Source: Parerythrobacter aestuarii
GTDB lineage: Bacteria; Pseudomonadota; Alphaproteobacteria; Sphingomonadales; Sphingomonadaceae
Assembly: GCF_030140925.1 (NCBI RefSeq)
Contig: NZ_JARBWD010000002.1
Span: forward strand, 62,001 to 126,000
Direction: 5' to 3'
DNA length: 64,000 bases
Position 1 is the stretch's first letter. The number at the start of each line of letters is the position of its first letter. The notes below the pieces were generated by a model that saw nothing but the letters and a program-made list of their open reading frames with translations, was not told where the DNA came from and ran no database searches. The position numbers were made by a program, and so were the translations under genes. Below are positions 33,514 to 44,000 of this stretch, piece by piece.

Positions 33514-35163
33514 ATGACCGACTGGATTTCCCTGAGCCGCGATGCCTGCGGTGCAGCCAAGACCTATGGCGAAGCTGCCCGGCTGGCGACCGCCGCCCTT
33601 GCTGCGCCCCAGGGCACGCCAGACCCTTTGCTGGTCGAGCAGCATCAGCGACAGGTGCATGGCTTTGCCTGGATCGGCACCACGGTGGCGGCCCTTGAAA
33701 GCTGCGCCGATTGGGCGGCGCGGGCCGGGACTGCGGGGCGGTTTGGCGAAGTCGAGATGCTGGTCCTGCAAATCGGGTTCGGTGAGTATCTGCACCAGCT
33801 CGCCAGCGGGGTGGCGATGAGCCAGAACGAATATGTCCGACCTGGCGAACTGGGAATCGCCGAGGCCGCCTCTGCGCTGGCGCAAGATCCGGCTGCGGCG
33901 CGCTTCATGGCCGAAGGGAATACCGCCGCGAACCGTGCGCGGCTAGCGGCGCTGCTGGCCGAAGGCGCGGTGCCGGACGAGACTTTCGGTGACGAGACGC
34001 TCGATCTCATCCGCCAGCAGTTCCGCGCCTTCACCGCCGACCGGATCGCGCCGCATGCGCATGAGTGGCACCTGGCCGACGCGCTGATCCCGATCGAAGT
34101 CGTGCAGGAAATGGCCGAGCTCGGCGTGTTCGGAGTCTGCATCGGCGAAGAGTATGGCGGGCTGGGGCTGGGCAAGACTGCCATGTGCCTTGTCTCCGAA
34201 GAGCTGTCGCGCGGCTGGATCTGTGCTGGATCGCTGGGGACCCGGTCCGAGATTGCGGGCGAGCTGATCGGCGAGAACGGCACGCCGGAACAGAAAACCA
34301 AATGGCTGCCGAAGCTGGCTGACGGCTCAATCCTGCCGACCGCGGTCTTTACCGAGCCCGATACCGGCTCCGACCTCGCGTCGGTCCGAACGCGCGGGAT
34401 GCGGCAGGCTGACGGCAGCTGGCGCATCACCGGGGCCAAGACCTGGATTACCCACGCCGCGCGGGCGGACATGATGACGGTGCTGTGCCGCACCGATCCC
34501 GATACGCCCGGCTATGGCGGGCTTTCCATGCTGCTGGCGGAAAAGACCCGCGGCAGTGACGCCGATCCGTTCCCTGACGATGGCATCGACGGCAGCGAGA
34601 TCGAAGTGCTCGGCTATCGCGGTATGAAGGAATATGCGCTCGGCTTCGATGGTTTTGCTGTGGCCGAAGACGGTCTCCTGGGCGGGGCCGAGGGGCAGGG
34701 CTTCAAGCAGTTGATGCGGACCTTCGAAGGGGCGCGCATCCAGACCGCCGCCCGCGCCATCGGGGTCGGCTGGAATGCCTTCGACCTGGGGCTCAAATAT
34801 GCGCTCGAGCGCAAGCAGTTCGGCAAACCCCTGCTGGCCTTCCCGCGCGTGGCCGACAAGCTGGCGCTGATGGTGGCCGAGCTGGTGATGGCGCGCGAGC
34901 TGACCTATTCTGCCGCCCGCCACAAGGACAAGGGCGAGCGCTGCGACATCGAGGCCGGCATGGCCAAGCTGCTGGCGGCACGGGTGGCCTGGGCCAATGC
35001 CGACAACGCGCTGCAGATCCACGGCGGCAATGGTTATGCGCTGGAATACGAGATCAGCCGCGTGCTGTGCGACGCGCGCATCCTCAACATCTTCGAAGGG
35101 GCGGGCGAAATCCAGGCCCAGGTGATCGGGCGAGGGACGCTCAAGGCACAGCCTGGCGGCTAG
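33514..35163 (+). CDS. mcd: Acyl-CoA dehydrogenase, probable (2S)-methylsuccinyl-CoA dehydrogenase
   Basis: This 549-residue flavoprotein has an extra N-terminal domain of about 160 residues before the usual acyl-CoA dehydrogenase fold. That layout and the motif [20 protein letters not shown] match methylsuccinyl-CoA dehydrogenase of the ethylmalonyl-CoA pathway, which forms mesaconyl-Co[12 protein letters not shown] is the FAD/substrate region and the catalytic base is expected at Glu528 in IFEGAGEIQ. No other gene of that pathway is in the window, so the subfamily is likely but not proven. Its stop overlaps the DUF2235 stop as CTAG. Confidence 0.75.
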   Translation: MTDWISLSRDACGAAKTYGEAARLATAALAAPQGTPDPLLVEQHQRQVHGFAWIGTTVAALESCADWAARAGTAGRFGEVEMLVLQIGFGEYLHQLASGVAMSQNEYVRPGELGIAEAASALAQDPAAARFMAEGNTAANRARLAALLAEGAVPDETFGDETLDLIRQQFRAFTADRIAPHAHEWHLADALIPIEVVQEMAELGVFGVCIGEEYGGLGLGKTAMCLVSEELSRGWICAGSLGTRSEIAGELIGENGTPEQKTKWLPKLADGSILPTAVFTEPDTGSDLASVRTRGMRQADGSWRITGAKTWITHAARADMMTVLCRTDPDTPGYGGLSMLLAEKTRGSDADPFPDDGIDGSEIEVLGYRGMKEYALGFDGFAVAEDGLLGGAEGQGFKQLMRTFEGARIQTAARAIGVGWNAFDLGLKYALERKQFGKPLLAFPRVADKLALMVAELVMARELTYSAARHKDKGERCDIEAGMAKLLAARVAWANADNALQIHGGNGYALEYEISRVLCDARILNIFEGAGEIQAQVIGRGTLKAQPGG

Positions 35164-36182
35164 GCCTCTGACAGCAGATGCGCGATAGTCGGCGGTCGAT
35201 ACTTGCCGGCCTTCCAGCGTACCATGGCCTCATCCGAAAGCGCCGAGCGGTCTTCGGGGCCGGTCCGGTCATGCATCGGGCGCAGCGCGCCGAAGACGCC
35301 GCCGTCGCCGTCGAATTCTGTGAGCGGGTTGGGGCGGGTGTAGTCTTCGATTAGCTCGGCATCGAAGGTCAGCCCCGCTTCGCCGGCTTCGCCAACCATC
35401 CATTTGAGCGCGCCGTCAGCCAGCCCGCGTTCGGAACGGGTGCCGCCGCCGACGCTGCCGTGGGTGCCGGGGAACCAGATCTCTTTCAGGCTGTGGTCGG
35501 GCAAGGGCTTGCCCGGTGGTTGCATCCGCGTGACGTCGAAATCCTTGCGCCGCTCGTCGATGGCGACGGCGTGGCGGGCATGGCGGATGTAGGAATTGAG
35601 CTGGGTATCGTGGAAGGCGTGCGCGTCGTTGAATACTTTCTCGATCGGGAAGGCGGGGATGATGGTGGGGATGCCCAGCGAGCCGACCGTGTCGAAACAG
35701 CCTAGGAAATGGATCACTGGGGGGGCATCGTCATCGGCGATCGAATTGGATTTGCGAAAGACGATGCATTCATCGTGATCGGGCCCGATTTCACGGTCGC
35801 GATATAGCGCCATGGCGCGAGGGATGGCGCGCAGCCGGTCCCGCCTGACAATGCCGCAGGACCGGATCAGCCCGGCCAGCGAACGGACGGTGTAAGCCCC
35901 GCGGCTGAAGCCGAACAGGAAGATCTCGTCGCCGACCTCCCAGTTCATGCTGAGGAAGCTGTAGGCCTGCTCGATCTCGCCATCGAGGCCAAGCCCGAAC
36001 CCGCCCCCGGCCACCCGGTCGAAGGCATTCTTCAGCCCGACGCCGGGATCGTAATAGAGCGTTTGCGTTACCCCGTCCGGAGCGGTCGGCAGCACGAATT
36101 GCGCAATGCGCTGGATGTTGGTCGGCCAGTCGTCGTCGAGGCTTTGCCAGGTGCCGTCGCAACAGATGATCAAGCGTTTCAT
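35160..36182 (-). CDS. DUF2235 alpha/beta-hydrolase-like protein
   Basis: The protein has 340 residues from the ATG at 36182 (another ATG at 36191). The N-terminus [12 protein letters not shown] and the nucleophile elbow [18 protein letters not shown] mark DUF2235, an alpha/beta-hydrolase-type family related to the catalytic domain of Tle1-type lipase effectors. Ser in GFSRG is the expected nucleophile. No secretion signal or effector neighbour is seen, so it is probably a cytoplasmic enzyme of unknown substrate. It converges with the Mcd-like gene. Confidence 0.85.
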   Translation of the reverse strand: MKRLIICCDGTWQSLDDDWPTNIQRIAQFVLPTAPDGVTQTLYYDPGVGLKNAFDRVAGGGFGLGLDGEIEQAYSFLSMNWEVGDEIFLFGFSRGAYTVRSLAGLIRSCGIVRRDRLRAIPRAMALYRDREIGPDHDECIVFRKSNSIADDDAPPVIHFLGCFDTVGSLGIPTIIPAFPIEKVFNDAHAFHDTQLNSYIRHARHAVAIDERRKDFDVTRMQPPGKPLPDHSLKEIWFPGTHGSVGGGTRSERGLADGALKWMVGEAGEAGLTFDAELIEDYTRPNPLTEFDGDGGVFGALRPMHDRTGPEDRSALSDEAMVRWKAGKYRPPTIAHLLSEA

Positions 36183-36271
36183 CGGTCTCATCCCTTCATC
36201 GAGGGGGGTGGTGCGATCGAGACCCGGTCTGTTTTTCTTTTTGGCGTAACAGAAGGAGCGCAAACGAAAAA

Positions 36272-36300
36272 GGCCCGGAAGGTAACCATCCTTCCGGGCC
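36272..36300 (-). terminator. Rho-independent terminator of the thiolase gene
   Basis: GGCCCGGAAGG (36272-36282) and CCTTCCGGGCC (36290-36300) form a perfect 11-bp stem with a 7-base loop. Read on the minus strand it is followed by TTTTTCGTTT, as in an intrinsic terminator, 26 bases after the thiolase stop. Confidence 0.85.
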
Positions 36301-36326
36301 GATAAGGTTTTGCTGTTGCGCGGCGA

Positions 36327-37595
36327 TCAGTCGATGAAATCATCCACGCGTTCGACGATGATTGCCGGAGCCATACCGCCTGCCGCACACATGGTGACGA
36401 GGCCGGTCTTCTTCTCCTGCCGCTCAAGTTCGTCAACGATGGTACCGATCAGCATTGATCCGGTCGCGCCGATCGGATGGCCGAGTGCGATCGCACCGCC
36501 GTTGACGTTGACCTTGTCCCAATCGAGCCCGAGGTCGCGTACGAACTTGGCGGCGACGACTGCGAAGGCTTCGTTGATCTCGAACAGGTCGATATCGTCG
36601 AGCGTCATGCCCGCTTTCTCCAGCACTCGCTTGGCGGCTGGTACCGGTGCGTTGAGCATCAGTGTCGGATCGTCACCCATATTGGCGGTCGCGATGATCC
36701 GCGCGCGGGGCTTGAGCCCGTGCTTTTCGCAATACTCCTTGCTTGCCACCAGCACGCCGGCCGCGCCATCGACCACGCCCGAGCTGTTGCCCGCATGGTG
36801 GAAGTGCTTGATCTCGAGATCCGGGTACTTCTGGTTGATGAGCTTGCGGAAGGTCGTACCTTCCTTGTCCAGCGGGATGTCTGCCAGCTTGGGGAAGGCC
36901 GGTTCAAGCTGCGCCAGCGTTTCCATGGTGGTCTGTGGCCGGGGGAATTCCTCCCGGTCGAGGATTACATTGCCGTCATCGTCGACCACAGGGACCACCG
37001 ACTTGTCGAAGCGGCCTTCTTCGATCGCCTTGGCGGCGCGCTGCTGGCTGAGATAGCCGACATGGTCGAGCTCTTCGCGGGTGAAGCCTTCCATGCTGGC
37101 AATGGCATCGCCGCACACGCCCTGGTGGCTTTGCGGGTGGACCTTTTGCAGCCGCGTATTGCCGCTACCCATCCGCGGCGGGTCGATGCCCGCCTGCATT
37201 TTGGCCTTCGCCATCTCGGCGGTGAGGCTCATCATCTCGGTGCCGCCGGCGACCACGCAGTCGGCCATGCCGGACATGACCTGAGCGGCAGCTAGGTTCA
37301 CCGAGGTAATCCCGCCGCCGCAGAAACGGTCGAGCGTCATGCCGCTGCTGGTGATATCGTAGCCTGCGTCGAGCGCGGCCATGCGGCCCATGTCGCCGGC
37401 CTGCTTGCCATCCTGCGTGCTGACCGACCAGATCACGTCGTCGACGGTGGCGGTATCGAGGTTGTTTCGCTCCTTGAGCGCTTTGAGCACGGTTGCGGCA
37501 AGATGCTGCGGATGCTCGCCCGCGAGCGCTCCCTTGCCGACCTTGCCGATACCGCGCGGAGTGCGGCAGGCGTCAACGATATAGGCTACTGGCAT
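36327..37595 (-). CDS. Acetyl-CoA C-acyltransferase (thiolase)
   Basis: This 422-residue thiolase has the acylated cysteine at Cys92 (LDRFCGGG), the NEAFAVVA motif, His373 in GHPIGATGS and the second catalytic cysteine Cys403 in MCAAGG. It cleaves 3-ketoacyl-CoA or condenses acetyl-CoA units. Length fits the degradative FadA-like group. It is transcribed alone and ended by a strong terminator, and is divergent from an enoyl-CoA hydratase gene, so both may share control. Confidence 0.9.
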   Translation of the reverse strand: MPVAYIVDACRTPRGIGKVGKGALAGEHPQHLAATVLKALKERNNLDTATVDDVIWSVSTQDGKQAGDMGRMAALDAGYDITSSGMTLDRFCGGGITSVNLAAAQVMSGMADCVVAGGTEMMSLTAEMAKAKMQAGIDPPRMGSGNTRLQKVHPQSHQGVCGDAIASMEGFTREELDHVGYLSQQRAAKAIEEGRFDKSVVPVVDDDGNVILDREEFPRPQTTMETLAQLEPAFPKLADIPLDKEGTTFRKLINQKYPDLEIKHFHHAGNSSGVVDGAAGVLVASKEYCEKHGLKPRARIIATANMGDDPTLMLNAPVPAAKRVLEKAGMTLDDIDLFEINEAFAVVAAKFVRDLGLDWDKVNVNGGAIALGHPIGATGSMLIGTIVDELERQEKKTGLVTMCAAGGMAPAIIVERVDDFID

Positions 37596-37710
37596 GCTAT
37601 CCTCTCCAAAGAATCATTGTTCCGGTGCTTTGTCCGGGTTGACGTTTTCGTAAACCTTGGCCAGTCCCGGCACAAGAAAAGTTTCAATTTGCCATGGAGA
37701 GGCGACCGAT

Positions 37711-38496
37711 ATGAGCGACACCGACACACAGCCAGGTGCGGGCGAAGTGCTGACCGAAGAGCGCGACGGCATCCTGATCATCACCATCAACCGCCCCGAA
37801 GCCAAGAACGCCATGACCAAGGCGGCGTCGGAAGGTATTGCGGCGGCGCTCGACCGGCTCGACGGCGAAGATCACCTGCGGGTCGGCATCCTGACCGGTG
37901 CGGGCGGGACATTCTGTTCGGGCATGGACCTCAAGGGCTTCCTGCGCGGCGAAACGCCCAGCGTTCCGGGGCGCGGTTTCGGCGGGCTGACCGAGCAGAA
38001 GCCGGCCAAGCCACTGATCGCGGCGGTCGACGGCTATGCGCTGGCGGGCGGGCTTGAGCTGATGATCGCCTGCGACCTTGTGGTCGCCAACAGCGGTGCC
38101 AAGTTCGGTATCCCTGAGGCCAAGCGCGGCCTGGTTGCTGCGGCAGGTGGCTTGATGGTGCTGCCCGATCTGATCCCGCACAAGGTGGCTATGGAGCTGG
38201 CGCTGACCGGCGATTTCATCGACGCGGGCCGGGCCTATGAGCTCGGCCTTGTCAACCGCGTTACCGATGGATCGGCGCTCGATGGCGCGCTGGAGCTGGC
38301 CGAGGCGATCAACGCCAACGGCCCGCTAGCGGTCAAGGTTTCCAAGCAGATCATCGAGGAATCGCGCAGCTGGCCGCGCGCCGATCGCTACAAGGAGCAA
38401 GGCAAGCTGATGCCGCAGATCTTCATGAGCGAGGACGCGCGTGAAGGGGCAGCGGCATTCGCCGAGAAGCGCAAGCCCAACTGGAAGGGCAAGTAA
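37711..38496 (+). CDS. Enoyl-CoA hydratase/isomerase (crotonase family)
   Basis: The ATG at 37711 has GGAGAGG upstream; an in-frame ATG exists at 37693 and the frame opens at 37657. The 261-residue product has the crotonase fold: ILIITINRPEAKNAM, the oxyanion-hole segment GTFCSGMDLKGF and DGYALAGGLELMIACDLVVA. An acidic residue sits at the usual place in FGIPEAKRGL. Such proteins hydrate 2-enoyl-CoA. The next gene overlaps by one base (TAATG), and the two are followed by an acyl-CoA dehydrogenase, so this is a fatty-acid or branched-acid degradation operon. Confidence 0.85.
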   Translation: MSDTDTQPGAGEVLTEERDGILIITINRPEAKNAMTKAASEGIAAALDRLDGEDHLRVGILTGAGGTFCSGMDLKGFLRGETPSVPGRGFGGLTEQKPAKPLIAAVDGYALAGGLELMIACDLVVANSGAKFGIPEAKRGLVAAAGGLMVLPDLIPHKVAMELALTGDFIDAGRAYELGLVNRVTDGSALDGALELAEAINANGPLAVKVSKQIIEESRSWPRADRYKEQGKLMPQIFMSEDAREGAAAFAEKRKPNWKGK

Positions 38497-39644
38497 TGGC
38501 TGGTCCGCTAGACGGCATCCGCATCGTCGAATTCGCCGGGATTGGGCCGGGCCCCTTCTGCGGGATGATGCTGGCCGACCATGGAGCGGAAGTGATCCGC
38601 GTCGATCGCGCCACCGGCGGGCGCGGCGGCTCGCAGCCTATCACTACCAAGGACGTGCTTGCGCGCGGGCGCAAGTCGATCGCAGTCAACCTCAAGAGTG
38701 AGGAGGGGGTTGCGCTCGCACGCAAGCTGGCCACCAGCGCCGATGGCATCATCGAGGGTTTCCGCCCCGGGGTGATGGAGCGGCTCGGGCTTGGTCCTGA
38801 CGAGTTGCTCAAGGACAATCCCAAGCTGGTCTATGGCCGGATGACGGGCTGGGGCCAGACCGGCCCCTATGCGCCCTGGGCCGGGCATGACATCAATTAT
38901 ATCGCTCTCGCCGGGGCGCTCGCCCATTTCGGCCGCGCAGGGGGCAAGCCGACCCCGCCGATCAACATGGTCGGCGACTTCGGCGGCGGCGGGATGATGC
39001 TCGCCTATGGCATGGTTTCTGCCTTGCTCAACGTCGCCCGTGGCGGCGAGGGACAGGTGATCGACTGCGCCATGACTGACGGCACCGCAGTGCTGATGGC
39101 CATGATGCATGGTATGAAGAACACCGGCGTGTGGTCGGAGGAGCTGGGCGTGAACCTGCTCGATACCGGGGCACATTTCTACGACACCTACGAGACCGCC
39201 GATGGCAAGTTCATCTCCATCGGCAGCATCGAACCGCAGTTCTATGCCGAGCTTCGGCGGCTGGCAGGCCTTGAAGACGACGCTCAGTTCGACGCCCAGC
39301 ATGACAAGCGCCAGTGGGGTGAGCTGAAGGACAAGCTCGCCTCGCTGTTCAAGAGCAAGACCCAGGGCGAATGGAACGCGCTGATGGAGCATACCGATGT
39401 CTGCTATGCGCCGGTACTCACCATGAGTGAGGCGGCGGCGCATCCGCACAATGTCGCGCGGGAGACCTTTATCGAGGTCGGCGGCGACACCCAGCCGGCC
39501 CCTGCGCCGCGCTATTCCGGCACCGCCAACGCTGCACCCAACCCGGCACCGATGCCGGGTGACCAAACCGACGAAATCCTCGCTTCGCTGGGGATTGACG
39601 CCAATGAAGCCGCTGCCCTGCGCGATGCAGGGACGGTCGGCTGA
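38496..39644 (+). CDS. CaiB/BaiF-family alpha-methylacyl-CoA racemase
   Basis: This 382-residue class III CoA-transferase fold protein has the N-terminal GIRIVEFAGIGPGPFCGMML and the two racemase bases: His131 in WAGHDINYIALAG and Asp161 in NMVGDFGGGG. These match the His/Asp pair of characterised alpha-methylacyl-CoA racemases. The enzyme would convert (2R)- to (2S)-methyl-branched acyl-CoA so that the following dehydrogenase can act on it. The start overlaps the hydratase stop by one base. Confidence 0.9.
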   Translation: MAGPLDGIRIVEFAGIGPGPFCGMMLADHGAEVIRVDRATGGRGGSQPITTKDVLARGRKSIAVNLKSEEGVALARKLATSADGIIEGFRPGVMERLGLGPDELLKDNPKLVYGRMTGWGQTGPYAPWAGHDINYIALAGALAHFGRAGGKPTPPINMVGDFGGGGMMLAYGMVSALLNVARGGEGQVIDCAMTDGTAVLMAMMHGMKNTGVWSEELGVNLLDTGAHFYDTYETADGKFISIGSIEPQFYAELRRLAGLEDDAQFDAQHDKRQWGELKDKLASLFKSKTQGEWNALMEHTDVCYAPVLTMSEAAAHPHNVARETFIEVGGDTQPAPAPRYSGTANAAPNPAPMPGDQTDEILASLGIDANEAAALRDAGTVG

Positions 39645-39671
39645 TCCGACACTCCTTGAGGACCAAGACAG

Positions 39672-40814
39672 ATGCTCGATACATCCAACCGCTTTGCCTA
39701 CAATGAAGACCACGAGGCCTTTCGCGACACTGTGCGCAAGGTCTTTGCCCAGCATCTCGAACCGCATCTCGATGAGCACGAGGAAAAGGGCATCGTCCCG
39801 CGCGAGGTATGGAAAGCGGTTGGTGAAGCGGGCCTGCTGTGCCCCACGGTAAAGGAAGAGAACGGCGGACTGGGGCTCGACTTCGGCTTCAACTGCGTGC
39901 TGTGCGAAGAGCTGAGCTATCTCGGCTCCTCCGCCGGCTTCACGCTGCAGAGCGACATCACTGCCAATTACTTCGAGCGGCTCGGCAGCGAGGAGCAGCG
40001 CGCCAAGTACCTCCCGGGCATGGTCAGCGGCGACATCATCACTGCCATCGCCATGACCGAGCCGGGCGCAGGCTCCGACTTGCAAGGCATCCGCACCACC
40101 GCGATCGAGGATGGCAACCATCTGGTGATCAACGGGTCCAAGACCTACATCACCAACGGCCAGAACGCCGACTGCGTGATCGTGGTGGCGAAGACCGATC
40201 CGTCGCAGGGCGCCAAGGGGACCTCGCTGGTGCTGGTCGATGCCGACACGCCGGGCTTCGAGCGCGGGCGCAATCTCGACAAGATCGGCCAGCATTCGGC
40301 CGATACCAGCGAGCTGTTCTTCAACGACTGCCGCGTGCCCAAGACCAATATCCTCGGGCAGGAAGGGCGCGGTTTCATCCACCTGATGGAAGAGCTGCCG
40401 CAGGAACGGCTGGGCATTGCCGTAGGCGGACAGGCCGCCGCCCAGCGGGCCTTCGACGAGGCTGTGAAATTCACCAAGGACCGCAAGGCCTTCGGGCGGA
40501 CCGTGTTCGAATTCCAGAACACCAAGTTCACCCTCGCCGACTTGAAGGCCAAGCTGCAGGTCGGCTGGGCGCATCTGGACTGGGCGATCAAGCGGCACCT
40601 TGAAGGCAAGCTCACCACCGATGAGGCCAGCGCCGCCAAGTTGTGGCACACCGACCTGCAATGGGAATGCTGCGACGCTGCACTCCAGCTCCATGGCGGG
40701 GCGGGCTACATGAACGAATACACCATCGCCCGCCTGTGGCGCGACGCCCGCGTGACCCGTATCTTCGGCGGCACCAACGAGATCATGAAGGAAGTAATTT
40801 CCCGCTCGATCTGA
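39672..40814 (+). CDS. Acyl-CoA dehydrogenase
   Basis: This 380-residue FAD enzyme introduces the 2,3 double bond in acyl-CoA. It has AMTEPGAGSDLQGI, GSKTYITNGQNAD and the C-terminal QLHGGAGYMNEYTIAR. The C-terminal position of the usual base is glycine (IFGGTNE instead of YEGT), so the base probably lies in the helix near residue 263 (AFDEAVK), as in the long-chain and isovaleryl types. It is 27 bases after the racemase and closes the operon. Confidence 0.9.
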   Translation: MLDTSNRFAYNEDHEAFRDTVRKVFAQHLEPHLDEHEEKGIVPREVWKAVGEAGLLCPTVKEENGGLGLDFGFNCVLCEELSYLGSSAGFTLQSDITANYFERLGSEEQRAKYLPGMVSGDIITAIAMTEPGAGSDLQGIRTTAIEDGNHLVINGSKTYITNGQNADCVIVVAKTDPSQGAKGTSLVLVDADTPGFERGRNLDKIGQHSADTSELFFNDCRVPKTNILGQEGRGFIHLMEELPQERLGIAVGGQAAAQRAFDEAVKFTKDRKAFGRTVFEFQNTKFTLADLKAKLQVGWAHLDWAIKRHLEGKLTTDEASAAKLWHTDLQWECCDAALQLHGGAGYMNEYTIARLWRDARVTRIFGGTNEIMKEVISRSI

Positions 40815-41074
40815 TCGGCAACTGGTAGCAACGGCCGACATAAGACCTCGCTTCCCGCAGCGGGAAGCAGGCTTGGTGGGTCTCCATTCTTGCTCTGATC
40901 CCTATTATTTGGAGGCTCAAGAATCGGTGTTCAGAAAATATCTCGCTCATCTGCGACAATATTTCTTCGTCACTTGACTATTGACTTAGCGAAGCCCACC
41001 GTCGCGACGACTGTAACGGTTTGACAAGCCCATGGTCTGGGGTCGCTCCTATTGTTTTTTCGAAGGGAGTGAAG

Positions 41075-44000
41075 ATGGGCAAGAGCAATCATGGGCCGAC
41101 ATTTCAACAGTGGGTCGGCACATACGATACAGTCGCGCAATGGGAAGCGACGAGCTTTTCTCCACTTGAGCTCAGGTCTGACGGGACCCTCCTCATTGCT
41201 GGTACCGAGGTGGACTATACCTTTGATGCTGGCAGGAACGCCATTTCGATCGCCCCCTTCACGCTGGTCGAAGCACAGCGGACGCTGACTGTTTCGCGCA
41301 CCGAGATCGGTTTCTCGTACAAGGATGCCCAGGCCACGTTCGGCGGCAGTATCTGGCCCAACCCGGCCAGTGGCGGTCAGGATTTCTCCGGCCATCAGAA
41401 GCCGCGAGAGATGGTGATCCCGGAGTTCTTCTCCGACGTAAAAATGTCGACTGCGCTTTATAACGATCACTTGCATGTGGTCGGCGCAGCAAGGGTCGAC
41501 ATCTACCGAACTCACCTCGTCATCCACCGCCAGTTCCCGCTCAAGCGCCTGATCCCGACAGAAGGCGACGAGGCGAACTGGAACGGGGCCGCACTGGCTG
41601 ATCCCAGCCACTGGAGCAAGGAACTGTGGCAGCCCGCCTATTGGGAAAAGTTGGGGGTGAACGATTTCAAGGCGAGCTTTCCGGAGGCGTTCAAGAATGC
41701 CTGGAGGGAACCGGAGGATAAATGGGCATCCAGCCCGCGCGATGAGAAGGGCGACGTAACCGACGCCGATATCACTTCGCTCGTCTCCATCGGGGGAGCG
41801 CTCTACTGCTTCTACACCTATTCCGACTCGTCCTACATGTCGCTTCGCGCGCGGCAGTTCACGGCCAAGGCAGGGGACAAGGGCGGGCAGTGGGGTCAGG
41901 AGATGATCCTGTTCGAACCACAGGACGATACGGCTGAGGACCACGTCCTCTACCACACCGGAGCCGTCTCGGCGGTCGCGTTCGGCGATACGCAGATCCT
42001 TGTGGCAGCATGTGGGACAGGAGATACCAGGACAGGCGACAATTACGGCCCCGGCTACGGCAAGCTGATGTTCTACCTGTTCGACATATCGGACACCAAC
42101 AATGCCGCTGATGGCAAGGGTTGGGCCGCGCTTTCGGGCCGCCAGGTCGATGTGAATGCCGAGGTCGATTTCTACCTTAAGGACCAGCCCTGGAAACTCG
42201 AAAACCGCACCGGAGTCGGCTTCACCATAGATGCCGACTGGATCATCAGGACAGTCCCGGATCCCAAACCGGGGGCCGGCAAGGATGCCCGTGTGCCGCA
42301 ATACTTTCTGGCGATTTCCTACGGGGTCACCTCGTCAGACCCGGCGCAGAACCAGCACACCAACTTCACTTGGCAAAGCCATGTCCCGCTGGAGTTCGAC
42401 GACAGTACGTCCGACGAAGCCGGCAGCGGCAAGCTCAAAGCCAATCCATGGGGCACCGGGCGGCTGACAGCGTTCAGCAACCAGACCGGCAAGATGTCGT
42501 CGCTGAAGCGCGACGCGTCAGGCCGGCTGCAAAGTTTTGGCGACTATCACGAGAAAGCGTTTGCCCCCTTCTACACCCGGACCGACAAGGCCCCCGAGCC
42601 TGCCAATCAGTGGTGTCTCCAGGGGCCGACCGACAAGATCGATTACTATGGGACGGATGACCATACCAGGCCATCCAATCTCTTCTACACCTATCCGTCG
42701 GGCCAGCGGAAAACCGAAACCACCGGGGTCAACCTGGAAGGGCAACCGACCACGTTCGAGGCCGATGAGTATCCGATCCTCGAGTTCATCTGCTACGGCA
42801 AGGACAAGATCCAGCTGCACGATTACGGCAGCATCCGGACAGTGTCCGACAAGCACGATATCAAGCAGAAGGATCGCAACCGGCCGGTCTACCAGATCGG
42901 CGGCTACTTCGACGGGCCGGCACCGTTCCCGCTGCAGAACTTCAAGGGCATCGACAAACTGACTGGAGACACCGCCAAGGCGGCGGCTTTCGAATATGGC
43001 AAGGGTGAGGAAACCGGCAAGGCAACCTCCACCGAGTCGACCTGGAACGTAGGCATGGAAGCCGAAGGCAAGGTCACCAAGGGTGTCGGCCTCGGCTTCA
43101 AGGTTGGCTACGAATATGAAGACATCACCAAGGATGAGAAGGAGATTGCGTCTGCGCGCGAAACGGCCCTGGCAGTTGATGCGAAGGTCATCAACACAGC
43201 GCCCTATGACGAGCCGGAAGCCGAGGGTGCCGGGTCCGCGCGGACCCTCTCGGCGCAGTTTCACGTCACCGGCTTCCAGTTTGCCAACCGTTGGGGGGCG
43301 CTTGTTTCCGATGGCCTGAGCAAGGATCCCGCGCAGAGCCCGAAGCTGGGCCGGGTGCTGGCGCGCATGCAATCGGCGCCTGCCACCAACCAGGCCGCCT
43401 TCCACCCGTCGCTTGTCACGGCCGGGGACCTCGAATCCTATACCGCCGAGGCGATCGACGCCAAGATGGGCGAGAACTATGTCAGGGATACCATTTGCCG
43501 CAATGCCTACGTCTTCGAAGGCGGGCAGCCGTTCCTGATGTATTCGTGGAACAACGGCAACATGATCGTCGAAACTGCCGAAAGCATGACCAAGTCCTTC
43601 ACATCGCACGAATGGTCGCACGGTGGCGAGGCCTATGCCGGTGTCAGCGGCGGGGTCGGTGCCAACATCTTCGGCTTCGGTGAAGAATACGAGTTCTCGG
43701 TCATGGCCGGGGGCGGTTACAAGCGCGAATGGTCCGAAGAAAGCCTGACGGAGTCGGGGTGGACCATCGGTGCCAAGCCGAGCGATTTCGACATCCCCAT
43801 GCCGCGCGCGGTCGAGGATGGCGGCGACCCCGATGGCGTAGTCGAATTTGCCTTCCGGGCCTATTTCCTGCCGGTGCCGTCAGCGCCTTCCAAGCTGCCG
43901 CCTAACCAATGGGCCAAGGAATTGCACGACATGCTGCCGGAAGAGGCGCATGGCGATTACGACTTCACGAAAGACCAGGTCGATACCGGTTTCGGCTGTT

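Noticed and set aside
38508..40841. 777-codon minus-strand open frame opposite the racemase and dehydrogenase genes
   Set aside because: It is the antisense shadow of two well-supported enzymes in G+C-rich DNA; the translation has no family features.
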